Under the pieces are notes generated by a model. The model saw nothing but the letters and a program-made list of their open reading frames with translations. It was not told the origin of the DNA and searched no databases. Of a stretch of DNA of 64,000 nt, positions 36,960 through 44,186 are shown piece after piece; position 1 is the stretch's first letter; each line of letters starts with the position of its first letter. The position numbers and the translations under genes were made by a program. This stretch comes from an uncultured Bacteroidia bacterium (GTDB taxonomy: Bacteria > Bacteroidota > Bacteroidia > Bacteroidales > UBA932): NCBI GenBank assembly GCA_902801205.1, contig CADCHE010000005.1, forward strand, positions 89,543 to 153,542, written 5' to 3'.

Positions 36960-38467
36960 TCCAGGTCCTCTGTTGTAAATGTATCTAATTGGGGTTGAGG
37001 TATTTCCGCATTCAGGGCGGAATCCATATACTCCTGGACGGCCGCCTCGGGAAGATCCCGGCGCAGGCGGAAGAAATCGTAGTAGGTCAGCAGCGAACGG
37101 GCCAGGGCGGAACCCACTTCCGCAGCGCCGCGGTGGGTGAAGTGGATGTGGTCCGGACCGGCGAGCGGCGGGTTATGGTGCACCCAATGGAACATCGACC
37201 CTTCGCCGCCCATCATCCCGAAGGTGTCCCAGAAGGCGACACCGTTCTCCAGGCAATGGACGCGCAGCGAATCGTTCAGCATCCGCAGCCGGGGCCACGA
37301 AACAAGCTTGCCGTTCACGCTCTTGCACATATCCGCCGGGCCGACGAAGAGCAGCTTGGCGTCCGGCGCCACGGTACGGAAGTAGTCAAACTGCGCGACG
37401 ATCTTCTTCACGAAGAGGCTGACCCCCTTGTCAGACGCGATGCTCGGCATTGCGTTGCCGCCGAACTGCAGCAGGATCAGGCGCACGTCGGACCTGGCAA
37501 GCCCCTCTTCCATCACCTGCGGAGCGATGGTCGTGAAGATGTTGCCGGCGCAGCCGCGCAGCGCGACATTGTCGACGGTCACGCCGCCCGACGCCGCATC
37601 GAGCTGGATGCCATAGACTTCGGCCGACCCGTCAAAGCTCACCGTCCCGCGGTCGACGTCGTGCGGCAGCGGCCAGGATACCAGCATCAGGTCTGTCCGT
37701 GTCGTGTCGAGGACGACCCGCTGCGACGGCAACGTATCACACCGGAGCGTCAGGGAGAATTTCGGACTGTTGCGCGAAAGCAGGACGGAGACCTTCGATA
37801 TCTTCCGCGCGCGTTCCTGCGCGTAGCGGTTCTTCGTCGCACGGAACGAAAAGACAGCGTGGCCGTAGACGGAGACGAACTGCGTCAGCGGACCGTACCG
37901 GTGGTGGGCCGCCCGGCGGGTCAGCGAATCACCGACGATGGCGAAGCGCGTCATGCCGCCCGACCAAGTCTGCGAAAGCGAAACGGTGGGCACCCGCTGG
38001 ATCACGGGCACCATGCCGGGCCCGCTTCCGCCGAAGCGTTCCTGCAGTTCTTCCCGCAGGACGGCGGAGATCCGGTCCATCTCCAGCTGGGAATCGCCAT
38101 AGTGCAGGACCCGGACCGTGCGGCCCGAATCGACGGCCGATTCCATTTCCACGAAGAGCGAATCAAAGAAGGTATAGTCGCCGTCCGGAAGATACACCCG
38201 GGCGGGGTTGTCACGCAGGAAGCCGGCATAGTAGTCGAGGGTGTCGCGCGAACCGGAAGGGATCTGCCAGCCCTCCTGCACCGAAGCGAGCAGGGCATCT
38301 ACGTCGAACTTCGACGAGTCCTCCCGCTCCTGCAGGGCGGCTTCATATGAGGGGAAGCGCAGCACCTGCCCACCGACGCGGACCCCCTCGGACGGGAAGT
38401 AGCGCCAGAGGAGGAACAGGCCGGCAAACAACGCCAGGAAGAAAAGCAGGATCTGGTACCGTTTCAT
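36956..38467 (-). CDS. SGNH/GDSL-family hydrolase or O-acyltransferase, membrane-anchored
   Basis: 503-residue protein with an N-terminal anchor helix (MKRYQILLFFLALFAGLFLL) and no clear cleavage site. Block I is HYGDSQLEMDRIS (Ser about residue 125), block III-like LQFGGNAM, and block V GPDHIHFTHRGA (about 440) with Asp and His. A long beta-rich insertion (residues about 170-300) lies between blocks. Its start overlaps the LysM gene stop by 4 nt. Paralogue of the next gene in the operon; both end with the same MGGxGSM segment before block V. Confidence 0.82.
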   Translation of the reverse strand: MKRYQILLFFLALFAGLFLLWRYFPSEGVRVGGQVLRFPSYEAALQEREDSSKFDVDALLASVQEGWQIPSGSRDTLDYYAGFLRDNPARVYLPDGDYTFFDSLFVEMESAVDSGRTVRVLHYGDSQLEMDRISAVLREELQERFGGSGPGMVPVIQRVPTVSLSQTWSGGMTRFAIVGDSLTRRAAHHRYGPLTQFVSVYGHAVFSFRATKNRYAQERARKISKVSVLLSRNSPKFSLTLRCDTLPSQRVVLDTTRTDLMLVSWPLPHDVDRGTVSFDGSAEVYGIQLDAASGGVTVDNVALRGCAGNIFTTIAPQVMEEGLARSDVRLILLQFGGNAMPSIASDKGVSLFVKKIVAQFDYFRTVAPDAKLLFVGPADMCKSVNGKLVSWPRLRMLNDSLRVHCLENGVAFWDTFGMMGGEGSMFHWVHHNPPLAGPDHIHFTHRGAAEVGSALARSLLTYYDFFRLRRDLPEAAVQEYMDSALNAEIPQPQLDTFTTEDLE

Positions 38468-39234
38468 CGTAACTTGCTGTGAATGACCAGTTTCTGACCT
38501 TCGCGGATCATGTCACCGCGCAGGTTGTTCCATTTCTTCAAGTCCGAGACACGGACATGGTACCGGATGGCGATCGCACCGAGCGTATCGCCCCGTTTCA
38601 CCTTGTATACCCGGGTGGAGGTGGTTGCCGCAACCGCGGCTGCGGATTTCTTGCGGAGGGAATCGACCCGGGCGGTCCGGGCGGCCGCTTCCGCGGCGCG
38701 GAGGGTTTCCCGCTCCCGGTCACGCCGGGCCAGCCGGCCGGGAATGGCGGCGAAGGCATCGGCAGGCCGGTCGGCAAATCGGGCCTCGGCCTCGGCAAGC
38801 GCCTGCAGCACCGGAGCGCCGGCCAGGGCGTCGGCATCCGCGGCCACACCGGCTGCGGGGCCTTCGGCAAAGGCGAGGATGGCTTTGTCCCATGAGCCCA
38901 GGAGGCCGTGCAGTTCCTCCAGGCGGCGGAGGGCCACGAAAGTGGAGAAGCCCTCGTCCTGACGCAGGTCTTCTTCCGTGGCGGGCGCCAGGGCTGAAAC
39001 GCGGACGGCGTCTACGGCAGAGAGGGACCAGAGTCCGGCCCGCTCGTCTTCGAACACGCGCCCGGAAAGGACATAGGGGAGGAAGAGGATGCGCGCAGGC
39101 ATGTCACGCTCCTGCAGTTCCGTCCGGAGGGAATCGGCAAAGGCCTCGAAACGGGCGGCCTCCTGCGCGAAACAGGAAGCTGCGACTGCCATCAGCAGTC
39201 CGATCAGGGCCGATTTATGGAAAATATTTGCCAA
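38464..39234 (-). CDS. Secreted LysM-domain protein
   Basis: 256-residue exported protein: signal (LANIFHKSALIGLLMAVAAS), an Ala/Arg/Glu-rich helical middle, and one C-terminal LysM domain (VYKVKRGDTLGAIAIRYHV to LVIHSKLR), which binds N-acetylglucosamine-containing glycans such as peptidoglycan. The start is a judgement: the ORF has an ATG at 39297, but the -7 element at 39253-39260 lies downstream of it. A TTG at 39234 then gives a normal signal peptide and a leader of about 12 nt; ATG at 39192 is the other option. First gene of the SGNH-SGNH-MBOAT-CYTH unit. Confidence 0.78.
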   Translation of the reverse strand: MANIFHKSALIGLLMAVAASCFAQEAARFEAFADSLRTELQERDMPARILFLPYVLSGRVFEDERAGLWSLSAVDAVRVSALAPATEEDLRQDEGFSTFVALRRLEELHGLLGSWDKAILAFAEGPAAGVAADADALAGAPVLQALAEAEARFADRPADAFAAIPGRLARRDRERETLRAAEAAARTARVDSLRKKSAAAVAATTSTRVYKVKRGDTLGAIAIRYHVRVSDLKKWNNLRGDMIREGQKLVIHSKLR

Positions 39235-39252
39235 ATTCTTACTTTTGCGGAG

Positions 39253-39293
39253 CAAAGGTACTATTTTTTGTCGGAGTTTATTATTTATCTTTG
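39253..39293. promoter_or_regulatory. divergent promoters of the LysM operon and the fusion gene
   Basis: TACCTTTG (39260-39253, minus) and TATCTTTG (39286-39293, plus) are exact TAnnTTTG elements facing away from each other, 25 nt apart. The -33 boxes are not clear at standard spacing. Confidence 0.55.
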
Positions 39294-39320
39294 CCATTAC
39301 TCCACAAAACACAAAAGAAT

Positions 39321-40190
39321 ATGAAAAGGATCCTGCCGCTTCTTGCCGCCCTGCTGCCCCTACACTGCTGCACCCCATCCACGGAAGTCCCTTACACAGA
39401 AGTGAAGAACTATTATTTCCGGAACGATGCCGTGCCGCCACAGCAACCTGTCATCGAAACGGAGGAGGCCTTTGAACAACTGTTCGGCGCCGCCGCAGTG
39501 ATGGGAAAAGACGGACAGCCCACAGCCGTGGACTTCGACCGGGAGTTCCTCATCACCGCTGTGCTGCCCGAGACGGACCGCCTCACCCGGCTGGAACCCA
39601 TATCCCTGAAAAAAGAAGGAGATGAACTCGTCTTCTCCTGTCGCGAAACCGTCGGGGAAAGACAATCCTGGACCCTCCGGCCCTTCCTGCTCATCAAAGT
39701 GGACCGCAAATACGCTGGAACCGCCGTCCGGCTGGAGAAAGAGGTCGTCGACACCCCGACAGATCCTGCAAGTTACCGCTCATCCAATCCAGAACATATG
39801 CAAACCGTACGCGATTTCCTGCACAAGGCGGGCGTCTATTTCCTCGCCACGACGGACGGAGACCAGCCCCAGGTCCGTCCTTTCGGCACCGCCGAAATCA
39901 TCGAGGGCAAACTGTATATCCAGACTGGGCATGTAAAGAATGTCGCCCGGCAGATCGCCGCCAACCCGAAAGTCGCCCTGTGCGCCTATGACGGGGAGCG
40001 CTGGCTGCGCATCACGGCGACACTCGTGGAAGACCCGCGCGTGGAAATCAAGAAGGCCATGCTCGATGCCAACCCGGGCCTGCGTTCGATGTATGATGAA
40101 CACGACGATAACACCGCCGTGTATTTCCTGAAAGATGCCCGCGCCACATTCAGTTCCTTCGTCGCGGAACCTGTACAGGTCGATTTCTAG
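39321..40190 (+). CDS. Signal-peptide protein fused to a pyridoxamine 5'-phosphate oxidase-like domain
   Basis: 289-residue in-frame fusion. Residues 1-23 look like an export signal ending in LPLHCC, a poor lipobox. Residues about 25-145 form a beta-rich domain seen alone in other Bacteroidota (NYYFRNDAVPPQ, VMGKDGQPTAVDFDREFLIT). After a short linker, MQTVRDFLHKAGVYFLATT (from residue 160, DNA 39798) begins a split-barrel flavin domain with DGDQPQVRPFGTAEI and GHVKNVARQI, normally a separate cytoplasmic protein. No stop or promoter separates the halves. Either the flavin domain is exported, it is made from the internal ATG at 39798, or a stop has been lost. Confidence 0.75.
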   Translation: MKRILPLLAALLPLHCCTPSTEVPYTEVKNYYFRNDAVPPQQPVIETEEAFEQLFGAAAVMGKDGQPTAVDFDREFLITAVLPETDRLTRLEPISLKKEGDELVFSCRETVGERQSWTLRPFLLIKVDRKYAGTAVRLEKEVVDTPTDPASYRSSNPEHMQTVRDFLHKAGVYFLATTDGDQPQVRPFGTAEIIEGKLYIQTGHVKNVARQIAANPKVALCAYDGERWLRITATLVEDPRVEIKKAMLDANPGLRSMYDEHDDNTAVYFLKDARATFSSFVAEPVQVDF

Positions 40191-40240
40191 CCCCGGAGCA
40201 TCCTTCGAAACAGAGAGAAGGCGACTAATAAGTGAGCCGG

Positions 40241-40351
40241 GCGGGGTGTCCTGGCAAACCCGTGGCCGCCCGTGGCCTCGTGAACGGGAGGGGCCCGCCG
40301 CGAAGCGATGGGAGGGATGGAGCGAAGCGGAAGGTTTGCAGGACAACCCGC
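40241..40351. repeat. structured intergenic repeat, copy B
   Basis: Second copy of the element at 13108-13222. The outer stem pairs 40241-40260 with 40333-40351 (GCAAACC/GGTTTGC, TGTCCT/AGGACA, GCGGG/CCCGC, about 18 bp), of quite different sequence from copy A. The core 40265-40320 matches copy A, with CCCGT/ACGGG (40269-40273, 40284-40288) in place of CCCGC/GCGGG, a compensated base-pair change. It fills most of the 258-nt gap between the fusion gene and the convergent EF-G2 gene, before the terminator. Confidence 0.7.
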
Positions 40352-40371
40352 CCGCGAACTTGAAACAACAT

Positions 40372-40431
40372 AAAAAAAGAGGATGACCTCGAAGTCATAT
40401 TGACTTTTCAGTCATCCCCCCTCTTTCTTTT
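40372..40431. terminator. bidirectional terminator between convergent genes
   Basis: GGATGAC (40381-40387) pairs with GTCATCC (40411-40417), with an inner AAGTCA-TAT-TGACTT hairpin. An A-run precedes and CTCTTTCTTTT follows, so it can serve both the fusion gene (plus) and EF-G2 (minus). Confidence 0.75.
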
Positions 40432-40448
40432 CAGACCGGATGGAAGGA

Positions 40449-42602
40449 TTAGTCCTCGTCCTTCTCCTGGGCGGCGTATTCCGCGAGGAGCTTGGACTGC
40501 ACGTCGGCCGGAACAGGCTGGTACTCAGCGAACTTCATCGTGAAGGTAGCCGCACCGCCGGTGAGCGAGCTCAGCGTGGTGGAATACCGGTACAGTTCGG
40601 CAAGCGGAACACGGGCGTGGAGGATGGTGAAGCCCTTCTCCATATCCTGGTTCATGATCATGCCGCGACGGGTGTTGAGGTCGGACATGCACGGACCGAC
40701 ATAGTCGTTCGGAGTGAAGATGTCGACATTGTAGATCGGTTCGAGGATCTTCGGACCGGCATTGCGGAAGGCCTCCTTGAAGGCGTTGCGGCCGGCGATG
40801 ATGAACGCGATTTCCTTGGAGTCGACCGGGTGCATCTTACCGTCGTAAACGTAGACGCGGATGTCGCGGGCGTAGGAACCGGTGAGCGGGCCCTCGGTCA
40901 TCTTGTCATTGATACCCTTGAGGATGGCCGGCATGAAGCCCAGGTCGATGGCACCGCCGACGACGCAGTTGTAGAACTCCAGCTTGCCGCCCCATTCGAG
41001 GTCGGAGATTTCCTGGGTCTTGATGTTGAGGACCGTCTCCTTGCCGCCGATCATGAACTTGTTCGGGGCGGGTTCGCCCTCGACGTACGGGCAGACGAGG
41101 AGGTGTACCTCACCGAACTGACCGGCGCCGCCGGACTGCTTCTTGTGACGGTACTGGGCCGTAGCGACCTTGGTAATGGTCTCACGGTAAGGCACCTTCG
41201 GGGCGTAGAGTTCGATGTCGAGTTTGAACTCGTTCTTCACACGCCACTTCACGAGGTTGATGTGCTGCTCGCCCATGCCGCTGAGGATGGTCTGGCGCAG
41301 TTCCTTGGAGTATTCCACGTGGATCGTGGGATCCTGCGCGGCAATCTTGTTCAGCGCGTCGCCGACCTTGGCCTCGTCGTTCTTGTCGACGGCCTTGACG
41401 GCGCAGCGGTACTTGAAGTCGGGGAAGACCATGTGCTCGATGGCGTCCACGCCGCTCTGGGCGAGGGTCACGTCGGTCTTGCCGTTCTTGAGCTTCATCA
41501 CGCAGCCGATGTCACCGGCGCTGATGGAGGTCACCTTCTCCTTCTTGGCACCCGCGACGGCATAGATGGCGGACAGGCGCTCGCTGTTGCCGTTCTCGGG
41601 ATTCACGAGATCGGCGCCTTCGTTCAGCACGCCGCTCATCACCTTGAAATAAGACACGTCGCCCAGGTGCTGCTCGACGGCCGTCTTGTAGATGAAGAGG
41701 CTCACAGGACCTTCGGCCTTGCACTCGATGGTGCCGCCCTCCACCGTCTTCGCGACCTTCCCCAGCGGGGACGGAGCCACGTTGACGATAAATTCCATCA
41801 GCCGGCGCACGCCGATGTCGTTCTTCGCAGCGAGGCAGAAGACGGGCATCACATCGCCCTTGGCCAGGCCGGCGGCCAGACCCTTGCGGATCTCGTCGGT
41901 GTCCAGCTCCAGGGTGTCGAAGAACTTCATCATCAGGTCGTCGTCACCCTCGGCCGCCTTCTCCATCAGTTCCTGGCGAAGTTCCTCGGCCTCGTCGGCA
42001 TACTCGGCGGGAATGTCCATCTCATCGAATGCGCCGTTGGCGTCCTTGAATTTGTAGTACTTCATCGTGATCACATCCACGAACGCGTTGAAGTCGGGAC
42101 CCGCGTTGACGGGGAACTGGACGAAGACGGGCTTTTTGCCGAACGCTTCCTTGATGGAGGCACGGATGGCGTCCCAGTTCGCCTTCTCGGTGTCAAGCTG
42201 GTTGACGGCCGCGATGAGCGGAACGCCGTACTGGTCGGCATAACGGGCGAAGATCTCGGTACCGACCTCGACGCCCTGCTGGCCGTTGATCACGAGGACG
42301 CCGGTCTCACAGACCTTGAACGCCGTGATGGCGCCGCCGCTGAAGTCGTCGGAGCCGGGCGCGTCGATGAAGTTGATCTTCGTGTCCTTGAACTCGCCGT
42401 ACAGGGTCGTCGCATAAACGGATTTCTGGTTGCTCTGCTCGAACTCGGTGTTGTCCGAAACGGTGTTCTTCGTTTCGACGGCACCCCGGCGGTCGATGAC
42501 CTTGCCTTCGAAAAGCATCGCTTCCGCCAACGTGGTCTTACCGGACTTCGAACTGCCCAGAAGTACCACGTTGCGGATGTCTTTGGTTGAATAAGCTTTC
42601 AT
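40449..42602 (-). CDS. fusA2: EF-G paralogue with altered GTPase motifs (EF-G2 type)
   Basis: 717-residue elongation-factor-G-like protein. All five domains are present by length and the domain IV/V region is intact (MEFAEYQPVPADVQ-type end reads KFAEYQPVPADVQSKL). The GTPase core is degenerate: G1 is GSSKSGKT, the DxPGH motif is IDAPGSDDF with Ser in place of the catalytic His, and G4 NKxD is NQLD. These changes match the Bacteroides EF-G2 reported to support translation without GTP hydrolysis during starvation and gut colonisation. Cytoplasmic. Likely expressed from the promoter at 42663-42694, with a leader of about 55 nt. Confidence 0.85.
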   Translation of the reverse strand: MKAYSTKDIRNVVLLGSSKSGKTTLAEAMLFEGKVIDRRGAVETKNTVSDNTEFEQSNQKSVYATTLYGEFKDTKINFIDAPGSDDFSGGAITAFKVCETGVLVINGQQGVEVGTEIFARYADQYGVPLIAAVNQLDTEKANWDAIRASIKEAFGKKPVFVQFPVNAGPDFNAFVDVITMKYYKFKDANGAFDEMDIPAEYADEAEELRQELMEKAAEGDDDLMMKFFDTLELDTDEIRKGLAAGLAKGDVMPVFCLAAKNDIGVRRLMEFIVNVAPSPLGKVAKTVEGGTIECKAEGPVSLFIYKTAVEQHLGDVSYFKVMSGVLNEGADLVNPENGNSERLSAIYAVAGAKKEKVTSISAGDIGCVMKLKNGKTDVTLAQSGVDAIEHMVFPDFKYRCAVKAVDKNDEAKVGDALNKIAAQDPTIHVEYSKELRQTILSGMGEQHINLVKWRVKNEFKLDIELYAPKVPYRETITKVATAQYRHKKQSGGAGQFGEVHLLVCPYVEGEPAPNKFMIGGKETVLNIKTQEISDLEWGGKLEFYNCVVGGAIDLGFMPAILKGINDKMTEGPLTGSYARDIRVYVYDGKMHPVDSKEIAFIIAGRNAFKEAFRNAGPKILEPIYNVDIFTPNDYVGPCMSDLNTRRGMIMNQDMEKGFTILHARVPLAELYRYSTTLSSLTGGAATFTMKFAEYQPVPADVQSKLLAEYAAQEKDED

Positions 42603-42662
42603 TGTACGTTATTATTAATTACGATTTTGCAAGAAAAAATTGAGGTTCCGGCATATCAGGGC

Positions 42663-42694
42663 CAAATTTAAGAAAAAAAAGGACCAATCACAAC
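42663..42694 (-). promoter_or_regulatory. promoter of the EF-G2 gene
   Basis: Leftward GTTG (42694-42691), 20-nt spacer, TAAATTTG (42670-42663). The leader of about 55 nt before the ATG is AT-rich and longer than for most genes here. Confidence 0.55.
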
Positions 42695-42704
42695 TTTTCA
42701 TGCA

Positions 42705-42920
42705 TCAATCTTCAAGCAAGCGTACCGTCGTGCGGCGGTACGCCGCCAGCAGCGCCGGCCCCGAGCAGCCCAGTTCGCGCCGCAGCAGGCGGTCGAGCGC
42801 GATCCGCGGCGCACCGGCCATGCGGCAAAGCCGTCCAAAAGTCACCTTTTTATCCCGGAGGAGCGTCCCGTCCTCCAACAGCCGCGCGAATGCGGCATAG
42901 CGTGCATCTGTCGTTTTCAT
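42705..42920 (-). CDS. 71-residue HTH-like small protein
   Basis: Starts MKTTDARYAAFARLLEDG and contains VTFGRLCRMAGAPRIALDRLLRRELGCSG, which reads like a single helix-turn-helix of AraC type without a sensor domain, followed by ALLAAYRRTTVRLLED. pI is basic. The ATG at 42920 is preferred to the upstream one because a CATCTTTG element lies at 42939-42946. Function unknown; possibly a small DNA-binding protein. Divergent from the XRE regulator at 43112, with a 191-nt AT-rich gap containing palindromes. Confidence 0.6.
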   Translation of the reverse strand: MKTTDARYAAFARLLEDGTLLRDKKVTFGRLCRMAGAPRIALDRLLRRELGCSGPALLAAYRRTTVRLLED

Positions 42921-42938
42921 ATCTTCGTTCTTTTTCCG

Positions 42939-42968
42939 CAAAGATGGCGCAGGGAAACCGGAATGACA
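42939..42968 (-). promoter_or_regulatory. promoter of the small HTH-like protein
   Basis: Leftward TTG (42968-42966, within GGTTG), 19-nt spacer, CATCTTTG (42946-42939): one mismatch to the -7 consensus. Confidence 0.4.
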
Positions 42969-43049
42969 ACCCCAGGTTGCCAAAACCGGCCGCAAACCAC
43001 GCGATTATTTCTGTTTTTTATCATTTTTCACTGTTTTTATATACCGCTG

Positions 43050-43073
43050 GTTGTATTTTACAACTTTCAGTTG
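43050..43073. promoter_or_regulatory. palindromic operator candidate before the XRE regulator
   Basis: GTTGTA-TTT-TACAAC (43050-43064) is a perfect inverted repeat. It overlaps CAAC-TTTCA-GTTG (43061-43073). Both lie immediately upstream of the regulator's -7 element (43098-43105), where a repressor would block polymerase. Confidence 0.5.
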
Positions 43074-43097
43074 TCTAACCGATTGCGCCATGCTGGG

Positions 43098-43105
43098 TAA
43101 CTTTG
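43098..43105 (+). promoter_or_regulatory. -7 element of the XRE regulator gene
   Basis: TAACTTTG fits TAnnTTTG and stands 6 nt before the ATG at 43112. The nearest TTG (43071-43073) is 24 nt upstream, longer than usual. Confidence 0.55.
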
Positions 43106-43111
43106 CAAGTG

Positions 43112-43537
43112 ATGGATGACGCGACGATCAAGGGCAACATCCTCCGGAAACGGACGGAACTCCGCCTCTCCCAGAAAGAGATGGCGGCCAGGCTCGACAT
43201 CTCCCTGAACGCGTACCGGAAAATCGAATCGGGCAAGACGCGGATCATCAACGAGCACGTGCAGGCATTCGCCGAGCGCACCGGAACGTCACTGTCCTCC
43301 CTGGTCCTCGGCTTCGATCCGGTGGATCCGCAGGAAGTCCAGTCCCTGGAGGATATCCGCGAAGCGTTCCGGAAGCAAGCCCTTGCACAGCAGGCGCCGC
43401 TGCTGGAGGAACTGGAGCGGCTCCGGGCCGAAAACGCCCGGCTGCGGGAAAAGATCGCCGACAAGGAAGCCCTCATCAAGAGCGAACAGAAACTCATCCG
43501 ACGGTACGAGAAAGAATTGTCGGAACACGCAAAATGA
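43112..43537 (+). CDS. XRE-family HTH regulator with C-terminal coiled coil
   Basis: 141-residue DNA-binding protein. Residues 8-60 form the Cro/C1-type helix-turn-helix (RLSQKEMAARLDISLNAYRK, IESGKTRI). Residues about 88-140 are a heptad-rich coiled coil (LLEELERLRAENARLREKI), which would drive dimerisation. No ligand domain. The ATG at 43112 is used rather than TTG at 43103, since the latter overlaps the -7 element. Palindromes directly upstream suggest autoregulation. The rnhB promoter overlaps its stop codon. Confidence 0.8.
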   Translation: MDDATIKGNILRKRTELRLSQKEMAARLDISLNAYRKIESGKTRIINEHVQAFAERTGTSLSSLVLGFDPVDPQEVQSLEDIREAFRKQALAQQAPLLEELERLRAENARLREKIADKEALIKSEQKLIRRYEKELSEHAK

Positions 43538-43546
43538 GTATCTTTG
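43516..43546 (+). promoter_or_regulatory. promoter of rnhB
   Basis: ATTG (43516-43519), 19-nt spacer, TATCTTTG (43539-43546). It starts inside the regulator gene and its -7 element is just past the stop codon; the rnhB ATG is only 7 nt further. Confidence 0.65.
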
Positions 43547-43553
43547 TGACACA

Positions 43554-44174
43554 ATGTCACGAGAATTCCACCTGCAACCCTGCCTGGAGCACGGGCGGCG
43601 TGAAGCCGGATGCGACGAAGCGGGCCGCGGGCCGCTGGCCGGTCCGGTCTATGCCGCCGCCGTCATCCTGCCGGAAGATTTCCACCATCCGCTCCTGAAC
43701 GACTCGAAGCAGCTCTCCGAAAAGGAACGCGACCTGCTCCGTCCGGTCATCGAACAGGAGGCCGTCGCGTGGGCGGTGGAAGCCGTCGACCCCGCGGAAA
43801 TCGACACACTGAACATTCTCTGGGCCTCCGTGACCGGCATGCAGCGGGCCGTCCTCCGGCTCGACCCGGCACCGGATTTCCTGCTCGTGGACGGCAACAA
43901 GTTCCGTCCCTTCGGCCGGTACGGGTTCAAGGACTACCGCACCGTCGTGCACGGCGACGCCACCTTCGCCGCCATCGCCGCCGCCTCGGTACTGGCCAAG
44001 ACGGCCCGGGACGAACGGATGCGTGCCCTGGCGAAGGAGTTCCCGCAGTACGGCTGGGAGCGGAACTTCGGCTACCCCACGCAGGAGCACATCGATGCCC
44101 TCAAGCGGTACGGGCCGACCCCGTGGCATCGGAAATCGTTCCACCCCAAGGCCTTGGAACCCACATTGTTCTGA
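43554..44174 (+). CDS. rnhB: Ribonuclease HII
   Basis: RNase HII cuts RNA in RNA-DNA hybrids and single ribonucleotides in DNA. The 206-residue protein has EAGCDEAGRGPLAGPVYAAA with the catalytic Asp-Glu, NDSKQLSEKER, VDGNKF with the third Asp, and HGDATFAAIAAASVLAKTARD. Ends with YGPTPWHRKSF. The start gives a near-leaderless message. An S46 peptidase gene follows 12 nt after its stop. Confidence 0.95.
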   Translation: MSREFHLQPCLEHGRREAGCDEAGRGPLAGPVYAAAVILPEDFHHPLLNDSKQLSEKERDLLRPVIEQEAVAWAVEAVDPAEIDTLNILWASVTGMQRAVLRLDPAPDFLLVDGNKFRPFGRYGFKDYRTVVHGDATFAAIAAASVLAKTARDERMRALAKEFPQYGWERNFGYPTQEHIDALKRYGPTPWHRKSFHPKALEPTLF

Positions 44175-44186
44175 AACCGAAACAAA

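Noticed and set aside
35712-38467. Two SGNH genes as one gene split by a frameshift
   Set aside because: Each has its own N-terminal export or anchor segment and a full set of SGNH blocks; the 4-nt ATGA overlap is a normal operon junction.
39798-40190. Separate PNPOx gene starting at 39798
   Set aside because: No stop codon or TAnnTTTG element separates it from the upstream domain; kept as one fused CDS with the internal ATG as an alternative.
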